DNA of 64,000 nucleotides from Chromohalobacter nigrandesensis (GTDB lineage Bacteria; Pseudomonadota; Gammaproteobacteria; Pseudomonadales; Halomonadaceae). The translations under genes were made by a program, and so were the position numbers. Under the pieces are notes generated by a model. The model worked only from the letters and a program-made list of their open reading frames with translations, was not told the DNA's origin and searched no databases. Below are positions 48,810 to 57,821 of the stretch, one piece after another (positions within the stretch are counted from its first letter, which is position 1; each line of letters opens with the position of its first letter). The stretch spans positions 62,001 to 126,000 of the forward strand of contig NZ_JAKGAM010000006.1 of assembly GCF_023061285.1 (NCBI RefSeq). Reading direction: 5' to 3'.

Positions 48810-48850
48810 AACCGCCTCCGTCGCAAGTTCAAGCGACGGAGGCGGTTTTT
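48810..48850 (+). terminator. Rho-independent terminator of ppk
   Basis: Perfect 15-bp stem (AACCGCCTCCGTCGC with its complement), 8-nt loop, then TTTTT. Lying between convergent ppk and phoX, the symmetric stem may serve both. Confidence 0.92.
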
Positions 48851-48855
48851 CTTCC

Positions 48856-48886
48856 AGCTTCCAGCCACGTAGCGGCGCTCTTCCAG
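48856..48886. repeat. Dispersed 31-bp element, copy B
   Basis: 29 of 31 bases match copy A at 40947. It lies in the ppk 3' flank, 7 nt before the phoX stop. Confidence 0.75.
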
Positions 48887-48893
48887 GCGTCGG

Positions 48894-51056
48894 TTACACC
48901 CCGATCTGGCCTCCGTCGGCTTTCTGGATCACCACCGTGGCCGCCCGCGGACGCACGCTGCCGTCAGTCGCGCGCGTGGCATCCTGCGTCGCGGCATCGG
49001 GGTCCGCTGGCCAATTGCCGGGATGCTGAATGTTGATGAACAGCGCTGTCTTGTCGGGCGTGGTGAACGCCCCCGTCACCTCGCAACCATTGGGGCCGAC
49101 CGCGAACCGCTTGAGCTGCTGCTGATTGCCGGCCCCCACCACCGAGGCCTGACCGCGCTCATGTGATAAGGCACTCGGCACGACCGCCAGCACTTGGTCG
49201 TTGGTCTGTTCGGCGACGCCATCATAGCCATTATCGGTCTCGATCCAGAGGATGCCCTGGCCATCGCCGCGGTCGTCGAACCACAGGCCATCGGGACTAG
49301 CGAACTGATTGAGCTCGGTGAGTCCTGATAGGTTATCGGTGTCGTTGGCGCTGGCACCGAACACGAAGATCTCCCAGTGTAAAGAAGTCGCCGCCGGGCT
49401 AGGCTCACGCCAACGAATGATCTGGCCGGCTTGGTTGTTAGCCCGCGGGTTGGCCGCATTGGTCGGGGCGGTGTCGTAGGCGACACCAAGTCCGTCGAGA
49501 TCGCTACCACCATTGCTGAACGTGGCTGCGGTGCCCTCGGCGGTACGATCGCTATTGTTGGTCAGCGCCACATACACATCACCGCTGTTTGAGTCTACGG
49601 TGGCCCACTCGGGACGATCCATCGGTGTGGCACCCATCAGGTCAGCGGCGTCACAGGTATTGATGATCACCCCGGCCAGGTCGTCGTCAGCCAGACCGAG
49701 GGCGGTGGACAGGCGCTGGCCATCCTGGGTCGTGGCGTCCGGGGTCAGCGGCAGCCACTCACCCGTGCCATCGGCATTGAAGCGCGCCGCATAGAGCGTG
49801 CCTGCGTCCAAGTACTTTGCACCAATCGCCAGACGATCGTAATCCTCGCCGGGGCGATTGGCATCGGCGGGATCCCAGTTGGCTTTGGAAACAAACTTGT
49901 AGATGTATTCGTTACGCGCGTCGTGGCCGGAGTAAAACGCTAACGGCTGGCCTGCCGTCAGTTTGCCAAGCCAGGCACCCTCATGACGGAAGCGTCCCAG
50001 ATAGGTCCGCTTGATCGCAGCGGCTTCAGTGCTGACGCTGGCGGTGTTGCCGTAGGGATCGACTTCGACCATATAACCAAAGGTACGCGGCTCGTTACGG
50101 TAATCGCCGCTGGCGCTGGTGGCACTGGGCGTGGCGTTGAAGCGGGTAAACTCAGCATCCACCTCGTCGGCGACCCCGGCGGCGGTTTCCCAGGCATAGC
50201 GGCTGCGCCCGTCAGGGATACCAATACGGTTGTCATCAATCGTGCGACCGCTGGTTTTGGTAAAGATAGCAGGCCAGTTTTCTTCACCGCTGAGGAAAGT
50301 GCCCCAAGGGGTCAAGCCATGACCACAGTTGTTGTTGGTGCCCCGGGTGCGGGTACCGTCAGGCGAGTAGGCGGTGACGACATAGTCGCTACCGCGCACC
50401 GGACCGCCAATCTCTATCGGCGTAGCCGACGTGATACGCATGTTGTAGCGCGAGCCGGCGTCCGACGACCAGACGTTGTCACTATTTTTGCTTAGCTTGA
50501 CGAGAGTGACACCATGCGCATTGATCTCGGTGCGAACTTCATCCGCCGGACGGCTACCGCTATCTTGATTGGTCGGGCCGCCCTGGGGAGCCCACAGGGC
50601 GCCTTGGTCGATATACTCATTGTTGAGCGCCAACACAAACTCGCGGGAGGCGCTCTCTTCGCTAAGCGCAAAGAAATCCATGGCATCGTGGTGCATACCC
50701 ACGCTATTCGCCTGGTACTCAGGGGTCACCACGCGGTCAGCGCTCCACGGCCCCACACTGTCATTAATCGGTGTCCCCCAAGGCACCAACACCTGGGCGG
50801 TGTAGCCTTTCGGGACCACGACCGTATCCGTCTTCGAACCGGCAATCGACTCGAACGCCAGCGCCAGCGGCGTCTTTTGGACGCCGCTGGCGCTGGCCAT
50901 GCTGAGGCCACCGATGCCGCCCAACATGCCTAGGGCGGCCAGACTCAAGCCACCACGCATGATGTCACGTCGCGACGCATGACGCTCCAGCACGGATGAA
51001 AACGGCTCGTTAGCGCTTTGGTTCAGGTTGCTGTGATTCTCGATTTCCTTGCTCAT
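48894..51056 (-). CDS. PhoX-family (DUF839) Tat-exported phosphatase
   Basis: A 720-residue protein with a twin-arginine signal (SRRDIMRGGLSLAALGMLGGIGG, residues 28-50) after a long polar N region. It has the PhoX/DUF839 architecture, a beta-propeller binding Ca and Fe, visible as FGYMVEVDPYGN, RFRHEGAW, YSGHDARNEYIYKFVS, RPEWATVDSNSGDVYVALTNNSDR and LFINIQHPGN. PhoX enzymes are Ca-dependent periplasmic alkaline phosphatases, usually phosphate-starvation induced. It is convergent with ppk and has a Pho-box-like site upstream. Substrate range cannot be read from sequence. Confidence 0.93.
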   Translation of the reverse strand: MSKEIENHSNLNQSANEPFSSVLERHASRRDIMRGGLSLAALGMLGGIGGLSMASASGVQKTPLALAFESIAGSKTDTVVVPKGYTAQVLVPWGTPINDSVGPWSADRVVTPEYQANSVGMHHDAMDFFALSEESASREFVLALNNEYIDQGALWAPQGGPTNQDSGSRPADEVRTEINAHGVTLVKLSKNSDNVWSSDAGSRYNMRITSATPIEIGGPVRGSDYVVTAYSPDGTRTRGTNNNCGHGLTPWGTFLSGEENWPAIFTKTSGRTIDDNRIGIPDGRSRYAWETAAGVADEVDAEFTRFNATPSATSASGDYRNEPRTFGYMVEVDPYGNTASVSTEAAAIKRTYLGRFRHEGAWLGKLTAGQPLAFYSGHDARNEYIYKFVSKANWDPADANRPGEDYDRLAIGAKYLDAGTLYAARFNADGTGEWLPLTPDATTQDGQRLSTALGLADDDLAGVIINTCDAADLMGATPMDRPEWATVDSNSGDVYVALTNNSDRTAEGTAATFSNGGSDLDGLGVAYDTAPTNAANPRANNQAGQIIRWREPSPAATSLHWEIFVFGASANDTDNLSGLTELNQFASPDGLWFDDRGDGQGILWIETDNGYDGVAEQTNDQVLAVVPSALSHERGQASVVGAGNQQQLKRFAVGPNGCEVTGAFTTPDKTALFINIQHPGNWPADPDAATQDATRATDGSVRPRAATVVIQKADGGQIGV

Positions 51057-51131
51057 GATCTCTCCTCACGGCGTTCGACCGACACTCCGATGTGTCGGAA
51101 CAAGCTGTGAGGTCATATCCTGAGCCGCTCA

Positions 51132-51150
51132 TATGACAGACAAATGAAGC
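51132..51150 (-). promoter_or_regulatory. Candidate Pho box upstream of phoX
   Basis: On the minus strand GCTTCATTTGTCTGTCATA: the second half is a perfect CTGTCATA, the first half partial (TTCAT), 13 of 19 matches to the PhoB consensus, about 75 bp before the phoX start. Confidence 0.5.
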
Positions 51151-51155
51151 CTTCT

Positions 51156-52226
51156 TCAAGCGCGTGAGTTGCGCAATCGCTCGGCGGCCAATGTCAGCAG
51201 GTGCTCGGTCGTTTCCCAGCCCAGGCAGGCATCGGTGACGGAAACGCCATAACGCATGGCACCCGGCTGCAACGGCTGTTTGCCCTCGTGCAGGTGACTT
51301 TCCAGCATCACGCCGATCAGATCGCGATCGCCGACCAGTCGCTGTTCGAGCACATCGAGCATGACCTCGGTCTGGCGGCGGTGGTCCTTGCGCGAGTTGG
51401 CATGGCTGCAGTCAACCATCAAACGCGGCGTGATGCCGGCGTTGTGTAGCTCGCGGCGACAGGCCCTGACCGAGTCCGCATCATAGTTGGGCTTGCCATG
51501 TCCACCGCGTAGCACTACGTGGGTATGCGGATTGCCGTCAGTCTCGCGCATCGCCGGGCGACCGGCATCGTCGAGAGCAAAGTGGCGATGTGGGTGCGCA
51601 GCGGACTGCATTGCGGCAACGGCGACATCGACGCTGCCATCGGTGCCATTCTTGAAGCCCACTGCGGCACGCAGGCCACTGGCCAATTCACGATGGATCT
51701 GCGACTCGGTGGTACGCGCGCCGATGGCCACCCAACTGAGCAGGTCTTCCAGGTACGGCGCGGCCATCGGCTGCAGCAATTCGGTGGCCACGGGCATGCC
51801 CAGGGTGGCGATGTCGCGCATCAAGCGCCGCGAGACTTCCAGGCCGTGCGCCATGTCGTCACTGCCATCCAGGTGCGGGTCATAGGCGAGGCCCTTCCAG
51901 CCCACGGTGGTGCGCGGTTTTTCGACATAGACACGCATGACCATCAGCAGACGGTCGTCGAGGCGCGCGGCAAGTTCACTGAGCTTTTCGGCGTATTCCA
52001 GCGCCGCACGCGGATCGTGAATCGAGCAGGGCCCCACCACCACCAGCAGACGGTCGTCGCGCCCGTCGAGAATGGCCTGAATCTCGCCACGCTGGCGTTC
52101 GATCTGCTCCTCGAGGGCGTCTTCCAGCGGCAGGCGCTGCTTGAGTTCCCCCGGCGTGGGCAAGGGCTGATGAGAATGTGCCGTGGCGACATCGGGGCGT
52201 TGGGGCATCGTCAGGGGTGCGTTCAT
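51156..52226 (-). CDS. 3-deoxy-7-phosphoheptulonate (DAHP) synthase, type I
   Basis: A 356-residue AroF/G/H-family enzyme condensing PEP and erythrose 4-phosphate, the first step of aromatic biosynthesis. Key runs: LLVVVGPCSIHDP (metal-binding Cys), RVYVEKPRTTVGWKG, VGFKNGTDG, HTHVVLRGG, VDCSHANS and CLGWETTE. The isozyme and its feedback amino acid cannot be assigned, so no symbol is given. The ATG with AAGAGA upstream is preferred over an in-frame GTG ten codons before it. An aromatic leader-peptide attenuator and a second small ORF lie upstream. Confidence 0.95.
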   Translation of the reverse strand: MNAPLTMPQRPDVATAHSHQPLPTPGELKQRLPLEDALEEQIERQRGEIQAILDGRDDRLLVVVGPCSIHDPRAALEYAEKLSELAARLDDRLLMVMRVYVEKPRTTVGWKGLAYDPHLDGSDDMAHGLEVSRRLMRDIATLGMPVATELLQPMAAPYLEDLLSWVAIGARTTESQIHRELASGLRAAVGFKNGTDGSVDVAVAAMQSAAHPHRHFALDDAGRPAMRETDGNPHTHVVLRGGHGKPNYDADSVRACRRELHNAGITPRLMVDCSHANSRKDHRRQTEVMLDVLEQRLVGDRDLIGVMLESHLHEGKQPLQPGAMRYGVSVTDACLGWETTEHLLTLAAERLRNSRA

Positions 52227-52244
52227 GTCGAGTCTCTTGTCTGG

Positions 52245-52267
52245 GCTGTCCGTCACGCGCGGACAGC
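52245..52267 (-). promoter_or_regulatory. Hairpin next to the DAHP synthase ribosome binding site
   Basis: Perfect 8-bp stem GCTGTCCG-loop-CGGACAGC, ending 7 nt before the AAGAGA Shine-Dalgarno. The stop codon of the upstream small ORF lies in its loop, so translation of that ORF would open the stem. Confidence 0.5.
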
Positions 52268-52399
52268 GGAACTTCGTGTTCGGTGGACGCCACCCAGCGT
52301 TTCACGGTCGGAGGTGGCAGCTAGGGCCGACCGGATGTCGCTAAATCGCCAATAATATAGTGCCTGCGTGCTCTGCCATGCGCCGCCGATCTCGAACAT
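52253..52399 (-). CDS. Second aromatic-rich leader ORF (48 aa), candidate translational leader
   Basis: Starts ATG after a strong CAGGAGCGGGAC; encodes MFEIGGAWQSTQALYYWRFS followed by a polar tail. Codons 15-19 are Tyr-Tyr-Trp-Arg-Phe, echoing the first leader. Its stop lies in the loop of the hairpin before the DAHP synthase ribosome binding site. Downstream of the aromatic codons CGGTCGG/CCGACCG and an interleaved GCCACC/GGTGGC pairing are mutually exclusive, but no U-tract follows, so any control would be translational. No homology is known to me; coding is inferred from the ribosome binding site and aromatic run. Confidence 0.5.
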   Translation of the reverse strand: MFEIGGAWQSTQALYYWRFSDIRSALAATSDRETLGGVHRTRSSAVRA

Positions 52400-52444
52400 G
52401 TCCCGCTCCTGTGTCATACGTCAAAAAAGGGGTGGATTAAACGC

Positions 52445-52476
52445 AAAAACCCCCGGTCGGGTTGCCGACCAGGGGT
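52445..52476 (-). terminator. Attenuator terminator of the DAHP synthase leader
   Basis: ACCCCTGGTCGG-CAAC-CCGACCGGGGGT (12-bp stem, one G-U) followed by TTTTTGCG on the minus strand. It lies 52 nt after the first leader-peptide stop and 220 nt before the structural gene. An upstream CGGGTTGCC (52491-52499) is complementary to CGGCAACCCG-type bases in the terminator loop and stem, giving an antiterminator of 9 bp. Confidence 0.88.
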
Positions 52477-52504
52477 TCGAAGACGCTGGAGGCAACCCGG
52501 GGTG

Positions 52505-52554
52505 GGCGTGCCTCGCGGCGTATCAGGTCATGTGACCTTATCGCCGGGCACGCC
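52505..52554 (-). promoter_or_regulatory. Attenuator pause hairpin (1:2)
   Basis: GGCGTGCC (52547-52554) pairs with GGCACGCC (52505-52512); the stem extends past a bulge as AGCCC (codons 35-36) with GGGTT (52493-52497). Those GGGTT bases are shared with the antiterminator, so the two folds compete. Segment 1 begins 7 nt after the last aromatic codon, where a stalled ribosome would mask it. Confidence 0.65.
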
Positions 52555-52662
52555 GGGGCTAAACCAATATCCATAGCTAAAACCAGACAACGCGCGCACG
52601 GCATCTTCCGCTGCCTGAATCGGCAGGGAAGGCATACGTGCGGTGACTGATGCTATCGACAT
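52528..52662 (-). CDS. Aromatic leader peptide of the DAHP synthase gene (44 aa)
   Basis: Short ORF with AGGAG seven nt before its ATG. It begins MSIASVTARMPSLP and carries GFSYGYWFS at residues 27-35: Phe28, Tyr30, Tyr32, Trp33, Phe34, followed by PGVPGDKVT and stop. A terminator and antiterminator follow. The layout is that of trp/phe-type attenuators: shortage of charged aromatic tRNAs stalls the ribosome at the run, exposes the antiterminator and lets transcription reach the DAHP synthase gene. Fit of all three parts makes this assignment fairly strong; regulation itself is inference. Confidence 0.85.
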   Translation of the reverse strand: MSIASVTARMPSLPIQAAEDAVRALSGFSYGYWFSPGVPGDKVT

Positions 52663-52735
52663 GGGTTGACTCCTGAACATGCCCTCATCCTACATGGCTG
52701 TGGCAATTTGGCAAGCCCGCAACGGCAAGCGGCAC

Positions 52736-53449
52736 TCATCGCAGGTGACGACCACCATCGACGGGCAGTATCGCCCCGGTCACGAAATCGTTGTCGAGCA
52801 GATAACGCAGCGTCTGATAAATGACGCCCGGCCCCGGCACCTTGGCCATCAACGACTTGGCCTTGGCCTTCTCGGCATAGGCCTCGTCGTCGCCCTCGCC
52901 CAGCATGATCAAGGCCGGCGCGATGGCGTTGACCTGGATATCCGGCGCGTACATCGCGGCGAACGACAGGGTCAGGTTGTCCAAGCCCGCCTTGGTCGCC
53001 GCGTAGGCGGCATGCTTGCGCGAGCCCTTCTGGCTGACGTAGTCAGTCATGTGGATGATATCGCGCTGTGGTTCCTGGCAGGCATCGAGCAACTCGCGGG
53101 CATGCAGGTTGATCAGGTAAGGGGCCTGCATGTGCACGCGAAACAGGCGCTCGAAGTTGGCCCCGGCATCGTCGTCGAGGCTGTCCGGCGCCCAGTCGCT
53201 GGCATTGTGGACGATGGCGCGCAGCGATGAGGTCTGCGCCTTGAGGCGTGCAATGAAGTCGTGAATGCCCGCCTCGCTGGAAAAGTCCGCCGCCAGAGTC
53301 ACCGCCCCGCGTCGACGCAACGCCTCAAGAGACTCGCGTTCGCGACGATAGCTCAGGATCACCGGCTGGCCATCGTCGAGCAGACGCTCCACGCAGTGAC
53401 GCCCCAGGCGCTGAGCGCCACCGGTGACGAGAATCGGTGATTGGCTCAT
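52736..53449 (-). CDS. folM: Dihydromonapterin reductase FolM (short-chain dehydrogenase)
   Basis: A 237-residue SDR that reduces dihydromonapterin (and weakly dihydrofolate) with NADPH. TGGAQRLG (residues 9-16) is the FolM form of the nucleotide motif; catalytic residues are in TDYVSQKGS and YAATKAG (Tyr/Lys near 150). C terminus DGGRHLR. Its ATG overlaps the end of the flavin-reductase gene (ATGA). Could be another pteridine-type SDR, but the motif order fits FolM. Confidence 0.88.
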   Translation of the reverse strand: MSQSPILVTGGAQRLGRHCVERLLDDGQPVILSYRRERESLEALRRRGAVTLAADFSSEAGIHDFIARLKAQTSSLRAIVHNASDWAPDSLDDDAGANFERLFRVHMQAPYLINLHARELLDACQEPQRDIIHMTDYVSQKGSRKHAAYAATKAGLDNLTLSFAAMYAPDIQVNAIAPALIMLGEGDDEAYAEKAKAKSLMAKVPGPGVIYQTLRYLLDNDFVTGAILPVDGGRHLR

Positions 53450-54258
53450 GCGTCGTCCTCCGCACGGCGCTCGCCGGGCGACAGCGATACGGTCTCGGCC
53501 GCGTCGTCCGGCAGCGGAATCAGCGGTACGCGCGGCGCGTAGGCAAAGACATCCGAGAAGACCCGCTCGGGATCGAGCCCCAGCGGCGCCAGCGTATCGA
53601 TGCAGGCGTAGACCATGCCCGGCGAACCGGAGAGGTAGACATCGTCGCCGGAGACGTCCTCCAATGCCGTAGCAAGCACCTCGTCGATACGCCCGATGTG
53701 GCGCGCCACCCCCGGTGGCGTGCTCAGACCGGGATCGCTCTCTTCGCTGACGGTGTGCATCTCGACATGCGCATGCTCGGCGACCCATTGCAGCGCCAGG
53801 CTTTCCAGATACAGATCCCGCGGATGCTTGACCGCCCACCACAACCGAATCGGGCCCGGGTGCTCGTTGGCCAGAGCCGCCTCGACGATGGCCTTCATCT
53901 GGGCGAAACCCGTGCCCGCGGCGATCAGCGTCAGCGGCCGCCGACTGTGGAGATCCAGCACGCAGCCGCCATTGGGCAGGCGCACCGTCAACTGGGCGGC
54001 ATGCACGAGAATTTCGCGCAGGCGTGCCGAGTTGCTGCGTTCGGGCCAATGCTGGACGTGCAGCTCGATGATGCCGTCGTCGACATGGGCGTTGGCGATG
54101 GAGAACGGTACCCAGGTCTCATCGTCTAGCTTGAGCTCCAGGTACTGCCCGGGGGCATGCGCGATGGCCTCGCGGCGCCCCGCCAGATGCACGCGGAATA
54201 CATCGGGCGTCAGGTCCTCGACCGATTCGACATGGCAGGTCAGGGTCTTAGGCGTCAT
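53446..54258 (-). CDS. NAD(P)H flavin reductase (Fre-like)
   Basis: A 270-residue ferredoxin-reductase-family protein: FAD/flavin-binding beta barrel with [10 protein letters not shown] and WVPFSIAN, and NAD-binding [20 protein letters not shown] near residue 118, then [14 protein letters not shown]. It resembles Fre/LuxG, reducing free flavins; free flavin (FMN) feeds UbiD maturation, fitting its place just after ubiD. Its start overlaps the ubiD end by 11 nt. The C terminus extends about 30 residues past the core. Confidence 0.85.
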   Translation of the reverse strand: MTPKTLTCHVESVEDLTPDVFRVHLAGRREAIAHAPGQYLELKLDDETWVPFSIANAHVDDGIIELHVQHWPERSNSARLREILVHAAQLTVRLPNGGCVLDLHSRRPLTLIAAGTGFAQMKAIVEAALANEHPGPIRLWWAVKHPRDLYLESLALQWVAEHAHVEMHTVSEESDPGLSTPPGVARHIGRIDEVLATALEDVSGDDVYLSGSPGMVYACIDTLAPLGLDPERVFSDVFAYAPRVPLIPLPDDAAETVSLSPGERRAEDDA

Positions 54259-55774
54259 CGTGTCCTCGTTCGTCGCTCTGGGGCGAATGTCGGGGGGCCG
54301 GCGGCGGCGTCGCGATACCATATTCCTCCCAGCGCGCGTCGACACGCCGCTTGATGGCCTCGTCCATGACGATGGGCGTGCCCCACTCGCGGTTGGTTTC
54401 GCCCGCCCATTTGGTGGTGGCATCGAGGCCCATCTTCGACCCCAGGCCCGCCACCGGGGAGGCGAAATCGAGATAGTCGATGGGCGTATTCTCGACCATC
54501 ACCGTATCCCGAGCCGGATCCATGCGCGTGGTGATTGCCCAGATCACGTCTTCCCAGTTACGCGCGTCGACATCGTCATCGAGCACGATCACGAACTTGG
54601 TGTACATGAACTGGCGCAAGAAGCTCCACACGCCCATCATCACGCGCTTGGCGTGGCCCGGGTACTGCTTCTTCATGGTCACCACCGCCATGCGGTAGGA
54701 ACAGCCCTCCGGCGGCAGGTAGAAATCGACGATCTCGGGAAATTGCTTGCGCAGGATCGGCACGAACACTTCGTTGAGTGCCAGGCCGAGGATGGCGGGT
54801 TCATCCGGCGGCCGCCCGGTATAAGTGGAATGATAGAGCGGATCGCGGCGATGGGTGATGCGTTCCACGGTGAAGACCGGAAACGTCTCGACCTCGTTGT
54901 AGTAGCCGGTATGGTCGCCATAAGGGCCTTCCGGCGCCGTATCGTCGGGGTAGAGATAACCCTCGAGTACGATTTCGCTCGAGGCTGGTACTTCGAGATC
55001 GGCATGGCCGCACTTGACCAGTTCGGTGCGCGAGCCGCGCAGCAAGCCGGCGAAGGCGTATTCGGAGAGGCTATCCGGCACCGGCGTCACCGCACCGAGA
55101 ATGGTGGCCGGATCGGCGCCCAGCGCCACCGCCACCGGAAACGGCTCGCCCGGGTGGGCTTGCTGCCATTCCTGGAAATCCAGCGCTCCGCCGCGATGCG
55201 ACAGCCAGCGCATGATCAGGCGGTTCTTGCCCAATTTTTGCTGGCGGTAGATGCCCAGGTTCTGGCGCTCCTTGTGGGGCCCCTTGGTGACCACCAGCGA
55301 CCAGGTCACCAGCGGTGCCACGTCGCCCGGCCAGCAATGCTGGATCGGTAGCTCGTTAAGGTCGACATCGTCGCCTTCGCGGACCACTTCCTGGCATGGC
55401 GCCTTGCGCAGCGTCTTGGGCCCCATACTCATCACCTGCTTGAAGATGGGGAGCTTTTCCCAGGCATCGCGGAAGCCCTTGGGCGGCTCCGGCTCCTTGA
55501 GAAATGCCAGCAGTTCACCGACCTCGCGCAGCGCAGCGATCGAATCCTGGCCCATGCCCAGCGCGACACGTTCCGGCGTCCCGAACAGATTGCCCAGCAG
55601 CGGCATGGCGTGGCCCTTGACGTTCTCGAACAGCAACGCCGGCCCGCCCGCGCGCAGCGTGCGATCACAGATCTCGGTGATCTCCAGGTAAGGATCGACC
55701 TCCGCCGTGATTCGCTGGAGCTCGCCACGTTCCTCCAGCGCCGCGATGAAATCGCGCAAGTCCCGATACTTCAT
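54248..55774 (-). CDS. ubiD: 4-hydroxy-3-polyprenylbenzoate decarboxylase UbiD
   Basis: A 508-residue prenylated-FMN decarboxylase for ubiquinone biosynthesis. It starts [19 protein letters not shown]; conserved [24 protein letters not shown] and the Glu/Arg/Glu catalytic region around [18 protein letters not shown] plus [13 protein letters not shown] are present. The frame runs 12 codons further up, but this ATG is the family start. rho lies upstream on the same strand, as in Pseudomonas. Confidence 0.96.
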   Translation of the reverse strand: MKYRDLRDFIAALEERGELQRITAEVDPYLEITEICDRTLRAGGPALLFENVKGHAMPLLGNLFGTPERVALGMGQDSIAALREVGELLAFLKEPEPPKGFRDAWEKLPIFKQVMSMGPKTLRKAPCQEVVREGDDVDLNELPIQHCWPGDVAPLVTWSLVVTKGPHKERQNLGIYRQQKLGKNRLIMRWLSHRGGALDFQEWQQAHPGEPFPVAVALGADPATILGAVTPVPDSLSEYAFAGLLRGSRTELVKCGHADLEVPASSEIVLEGYLYPDDTAPEGPYGDHTGYYNEVETFPVFTVERITHRRDPLYHSTYTGRPPDEPAILGLALNEVFVPILRKQFPEIVDFYLPPEGCSYRMAVVTMKKQYPGHAKRVMMGVWSFLRQFMYTKFVIVLDDDVDARNWEDVIWAITTRMDPARDTVMVENTPIDYLDFASPVAGLGSKMGLDATTKWAGETNREWGTPIVMDEAIKRRVDARWEEYGIATPPPAPRHSPQSDERGHDDA

Positions 55775-55923
55775 GTGGTTTTCCGTGCCAGAACGCGAAA
55801 AGGGCAGCATAACATGCCGCCCCTTTCATTGACCGCCCATCGGCCTTCAGCCCGGCGATATCTTGCACGCCTCAGCCGAGGCAGGCCTTCCGGAGGCGCT
55901 ATGAACCCATCCCTGGGCGCTAC

Positions 55924-55943
55924 CTACGCCATCCATGGCGTAG
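55924..55943. repeat. Short palindrome CTACGCCATCCATGGCGTAG
   Basis: Near-perfect 20-bp dyad in the ubiD-rho gap, resembling REP-type elements. Confidence 0.5.
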
Positions 55944-56029
55944 GACCTCCTGCAGGCCTGTCCTCGGCGCCGCTCGCCTCAACATGTTATCAAGGCTGGC
56001 CGCAGCCAGCAGGTGCGTCATGAGCGACA

Positions 56030-56118
56030 CGCAGTCAAGGCGAACTCCGGAGAGCCAGCGGAGTGTACTGTAGTACATGAGCATGGCGAACCGGAGTTCA
56101 ACGCCGTATTGCCGAGCG
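56030..56118. repeat. Long imperfect inverted repeat downstream of rho
   Basis: Arms GAACTCCGG/CCGGAGTTC, GCCA/TGGC and a central TGTACT-GT-AGTACA fold into one hairpin with internal loops, extended by GGCG...CGCC. It lies 24 nt after the rho stop in transcription order; no U-tract follows, so it is more likely a mobile extragenic element than a terminator. Confidence 0.6.
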
Positions 56119-56128
56119 CAGACCGATG

Positions 56129-57388
56129 TTATCTACGCTTCATGGCCTCGAAGAACTCCAAGTTAGTCTTGGTATCCTTCAAGCGATCGATCAGGAACTC
56201 CGTCGCCGCGATATCATCCATGGGATTGAGCAGCTTGCGCAGGATCCACATGCGCTGCATTTCTTCCTCGGAGGCGATAAGGTCCTCGCGGCGCGTGCCA
56301 CTGCGGCGGATATTGAGCGCCGGATAGACGCGCTTCTCGGCCAGCTTGCGGTCGAGATGGGCCTCCATGTTGCCGGTACCCTTGAACTCCTCGAAGATGA
56401 CTTCGTCCATCTTGGAGCCGGTATCGACCAGTGCGGTGGCGATGATGGTCAGGCTACCGCCTTCCTCGATGTTACGCGCCGCGCCGAAGAAGCGTTTTGG
56501 CTTTTCCAACGCGTGGGCATCGACCCCGCCGGTCAACACCTTGCCGGAGGACGGCACCACGGTGTTATAGGCACGCGCCAGGCGGGTGATGGAATCGAGC
56601 AGGATGACCACATCCTTCTTGTGCTCGACCAGACGCTTGGCCTTCTCGATGACCATCTCGGCGACCTGGACGTGGCGTGCGGGCGGCTCGTCGAAGGTCG
56701 AGGCCACCACCTCGCCACGCACGGTGCGCGACATCTCGGTGACCTCTTCGGGACGCTCATCGATGAGCAGCACGATCAGATGGCATTCGGGATTGTTGCG
56801 CGTGATCGACGTCGCGATGTTCTGCAGCATCAGCGTCTTGCCCGCCTTGGGCGGCGACACGAGCAGGCCACGCTGACCCTTGCCGATGGGCGACGTAAGA
56901 TCGATGACCCGCGAGGTCAGATCCTCCGTCGAGCCATTGCCGATCTCCATCACCATGCGTTCCTGCGGGAACAGTGGCGTCAGGTTCTCGAACAGGATCT
57001 TGTGCTTGGCGTTTTCGGGCCGATCGAAGTTGATCTGGCTGACCTTGAGCAGCGCGAAATAACGCTCCCCTTCCTTCGGCGGCCGAATCTTGCCGGCGAT
57101 GCTATCGCCCTTGCGCAGGTTGAAGCGACGGATCTGCGACGGCGAGACATAGATGTCATCGGGGCCGGCCAGATAGGAGCTGTCGGCGCTGCGAAGAAAG
57201 CCGAAGCCATCCTGCAGGATTTCCAGCACACCATCGCCATAAATGTCTTCACCACTTTTCGCATGCTTCTTGAGAATGGCGAAAATGATGTCTTGTTTAC
57301 GCGAACGTGCCAGATTGTCGATGCCCATTTCCCGGGCAATTTCCAGCAGTTCGGGAACGGTTTTTTGCTTGAGTTCGGTAAGATTCAT
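56129..57388 (-). CDS. rho: Transcription termination factor Rho
   Basis: A 419-residue hexameric RNA helicase, the exact E. coli length. N-terminal RNA-binding domain ([15 protein letters not shown] then [33 protein letters not shown]), Walker A SPPKAGKT near 180, Walker [17 protein letters not shown] near 265, R-loop and Q-loop regions follow. The frame runs 43 codons further up, but the family start is this ATG. The long upstream gap may hold the autoregulatory leader known for rho genes. Confidence 0.98.
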   Translation of the reverse strand: MNLTELKQKTVPELLEIAREMGIDNLARSRKQDIIFAILKKHAKSGEDIYGDGVLEILQDGFGFLRSADSSYLAGPDDIYVSPSQIRRFNLRKGDSIAGKIRPPKEGERYFALLKVSQINFDRPENAKHKILFENLTPLFPQERMVMEIGNGSTEDLTSRVIDLTSPIGKGQRGLLVSPPKAGKTLMLQNIATSITRNNPECHLIVLLIDERPEEVTEMSRTVRGEVVASTFDEPPARHVQVAEMVIEKAKRLVEHKKDVVILLDSITRLARAYNTVVPSSGKVLTGGVDAHALEKPKRFFGAARNIEEGGSLTIIATALVDTGSKMDEVIFEEFKGTGNMEAHLDRKLAEKRVYPALNIRRSGTRREDLIASEEEMQRMWILRKLLNPMDDIAATEFLIDRLKDTKTNLEFFEAMKRR

Positions 57389-57821
57389 CGGTTTCGTCAG
57401 AGATTGCTCGTGTCGGCGAGGCAATATGGAATTGCCGGACAAAAGACAGGAGGCGGTAGTGCGCCGCGCGGTGCGTTCAGAGGGCCCCAGGAAATCCTTT
57501 CCACTCGTCGCATTCATGCCTCAAGGCATCGCCGCGCGAGGGGTTGGCGAAAAACGGTATCGAGAGATTCGGTTCGCGTCGCCTGGCGCCATGCCCAGCT
57601 CCTGATCGGGAGGCTTGGCAAGGCAAGAATACTTGGGGCGATCTGACGACTTGGAGGACCGCGACGGCAATGCCGCGTGTACGGTCAGGAAGCATTCGGA
57701 ACAGTCGAACGACTCGATGGTAGTCAAGGCGCCAGCCAAACGCAAGCCCACTTTTCTCATGCGTGACGCCGGGGCGCTACGCCGTGTGTCGTCGAGGATC
57801 GACCATCTCCATGGCACGGCC
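57389..57821. other. trxA-rho intergenic region
   Basis: About 430 bp between the trxA stop and the rho start with no credible gene. Most would be rho leader and promoter; I see no strong terminator or promoter consensus. Confidence 0.4.

Larger units (their letters stand above)
55775..56128. other. ubiD-rho intergenic region with inverted repeats
   Basis: No gene visible in about 350 bp. It holds the palindrome at 55924 and the long hairpin at 56030, both looking like dispersed extragenic elements. Confidence 0.6.
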
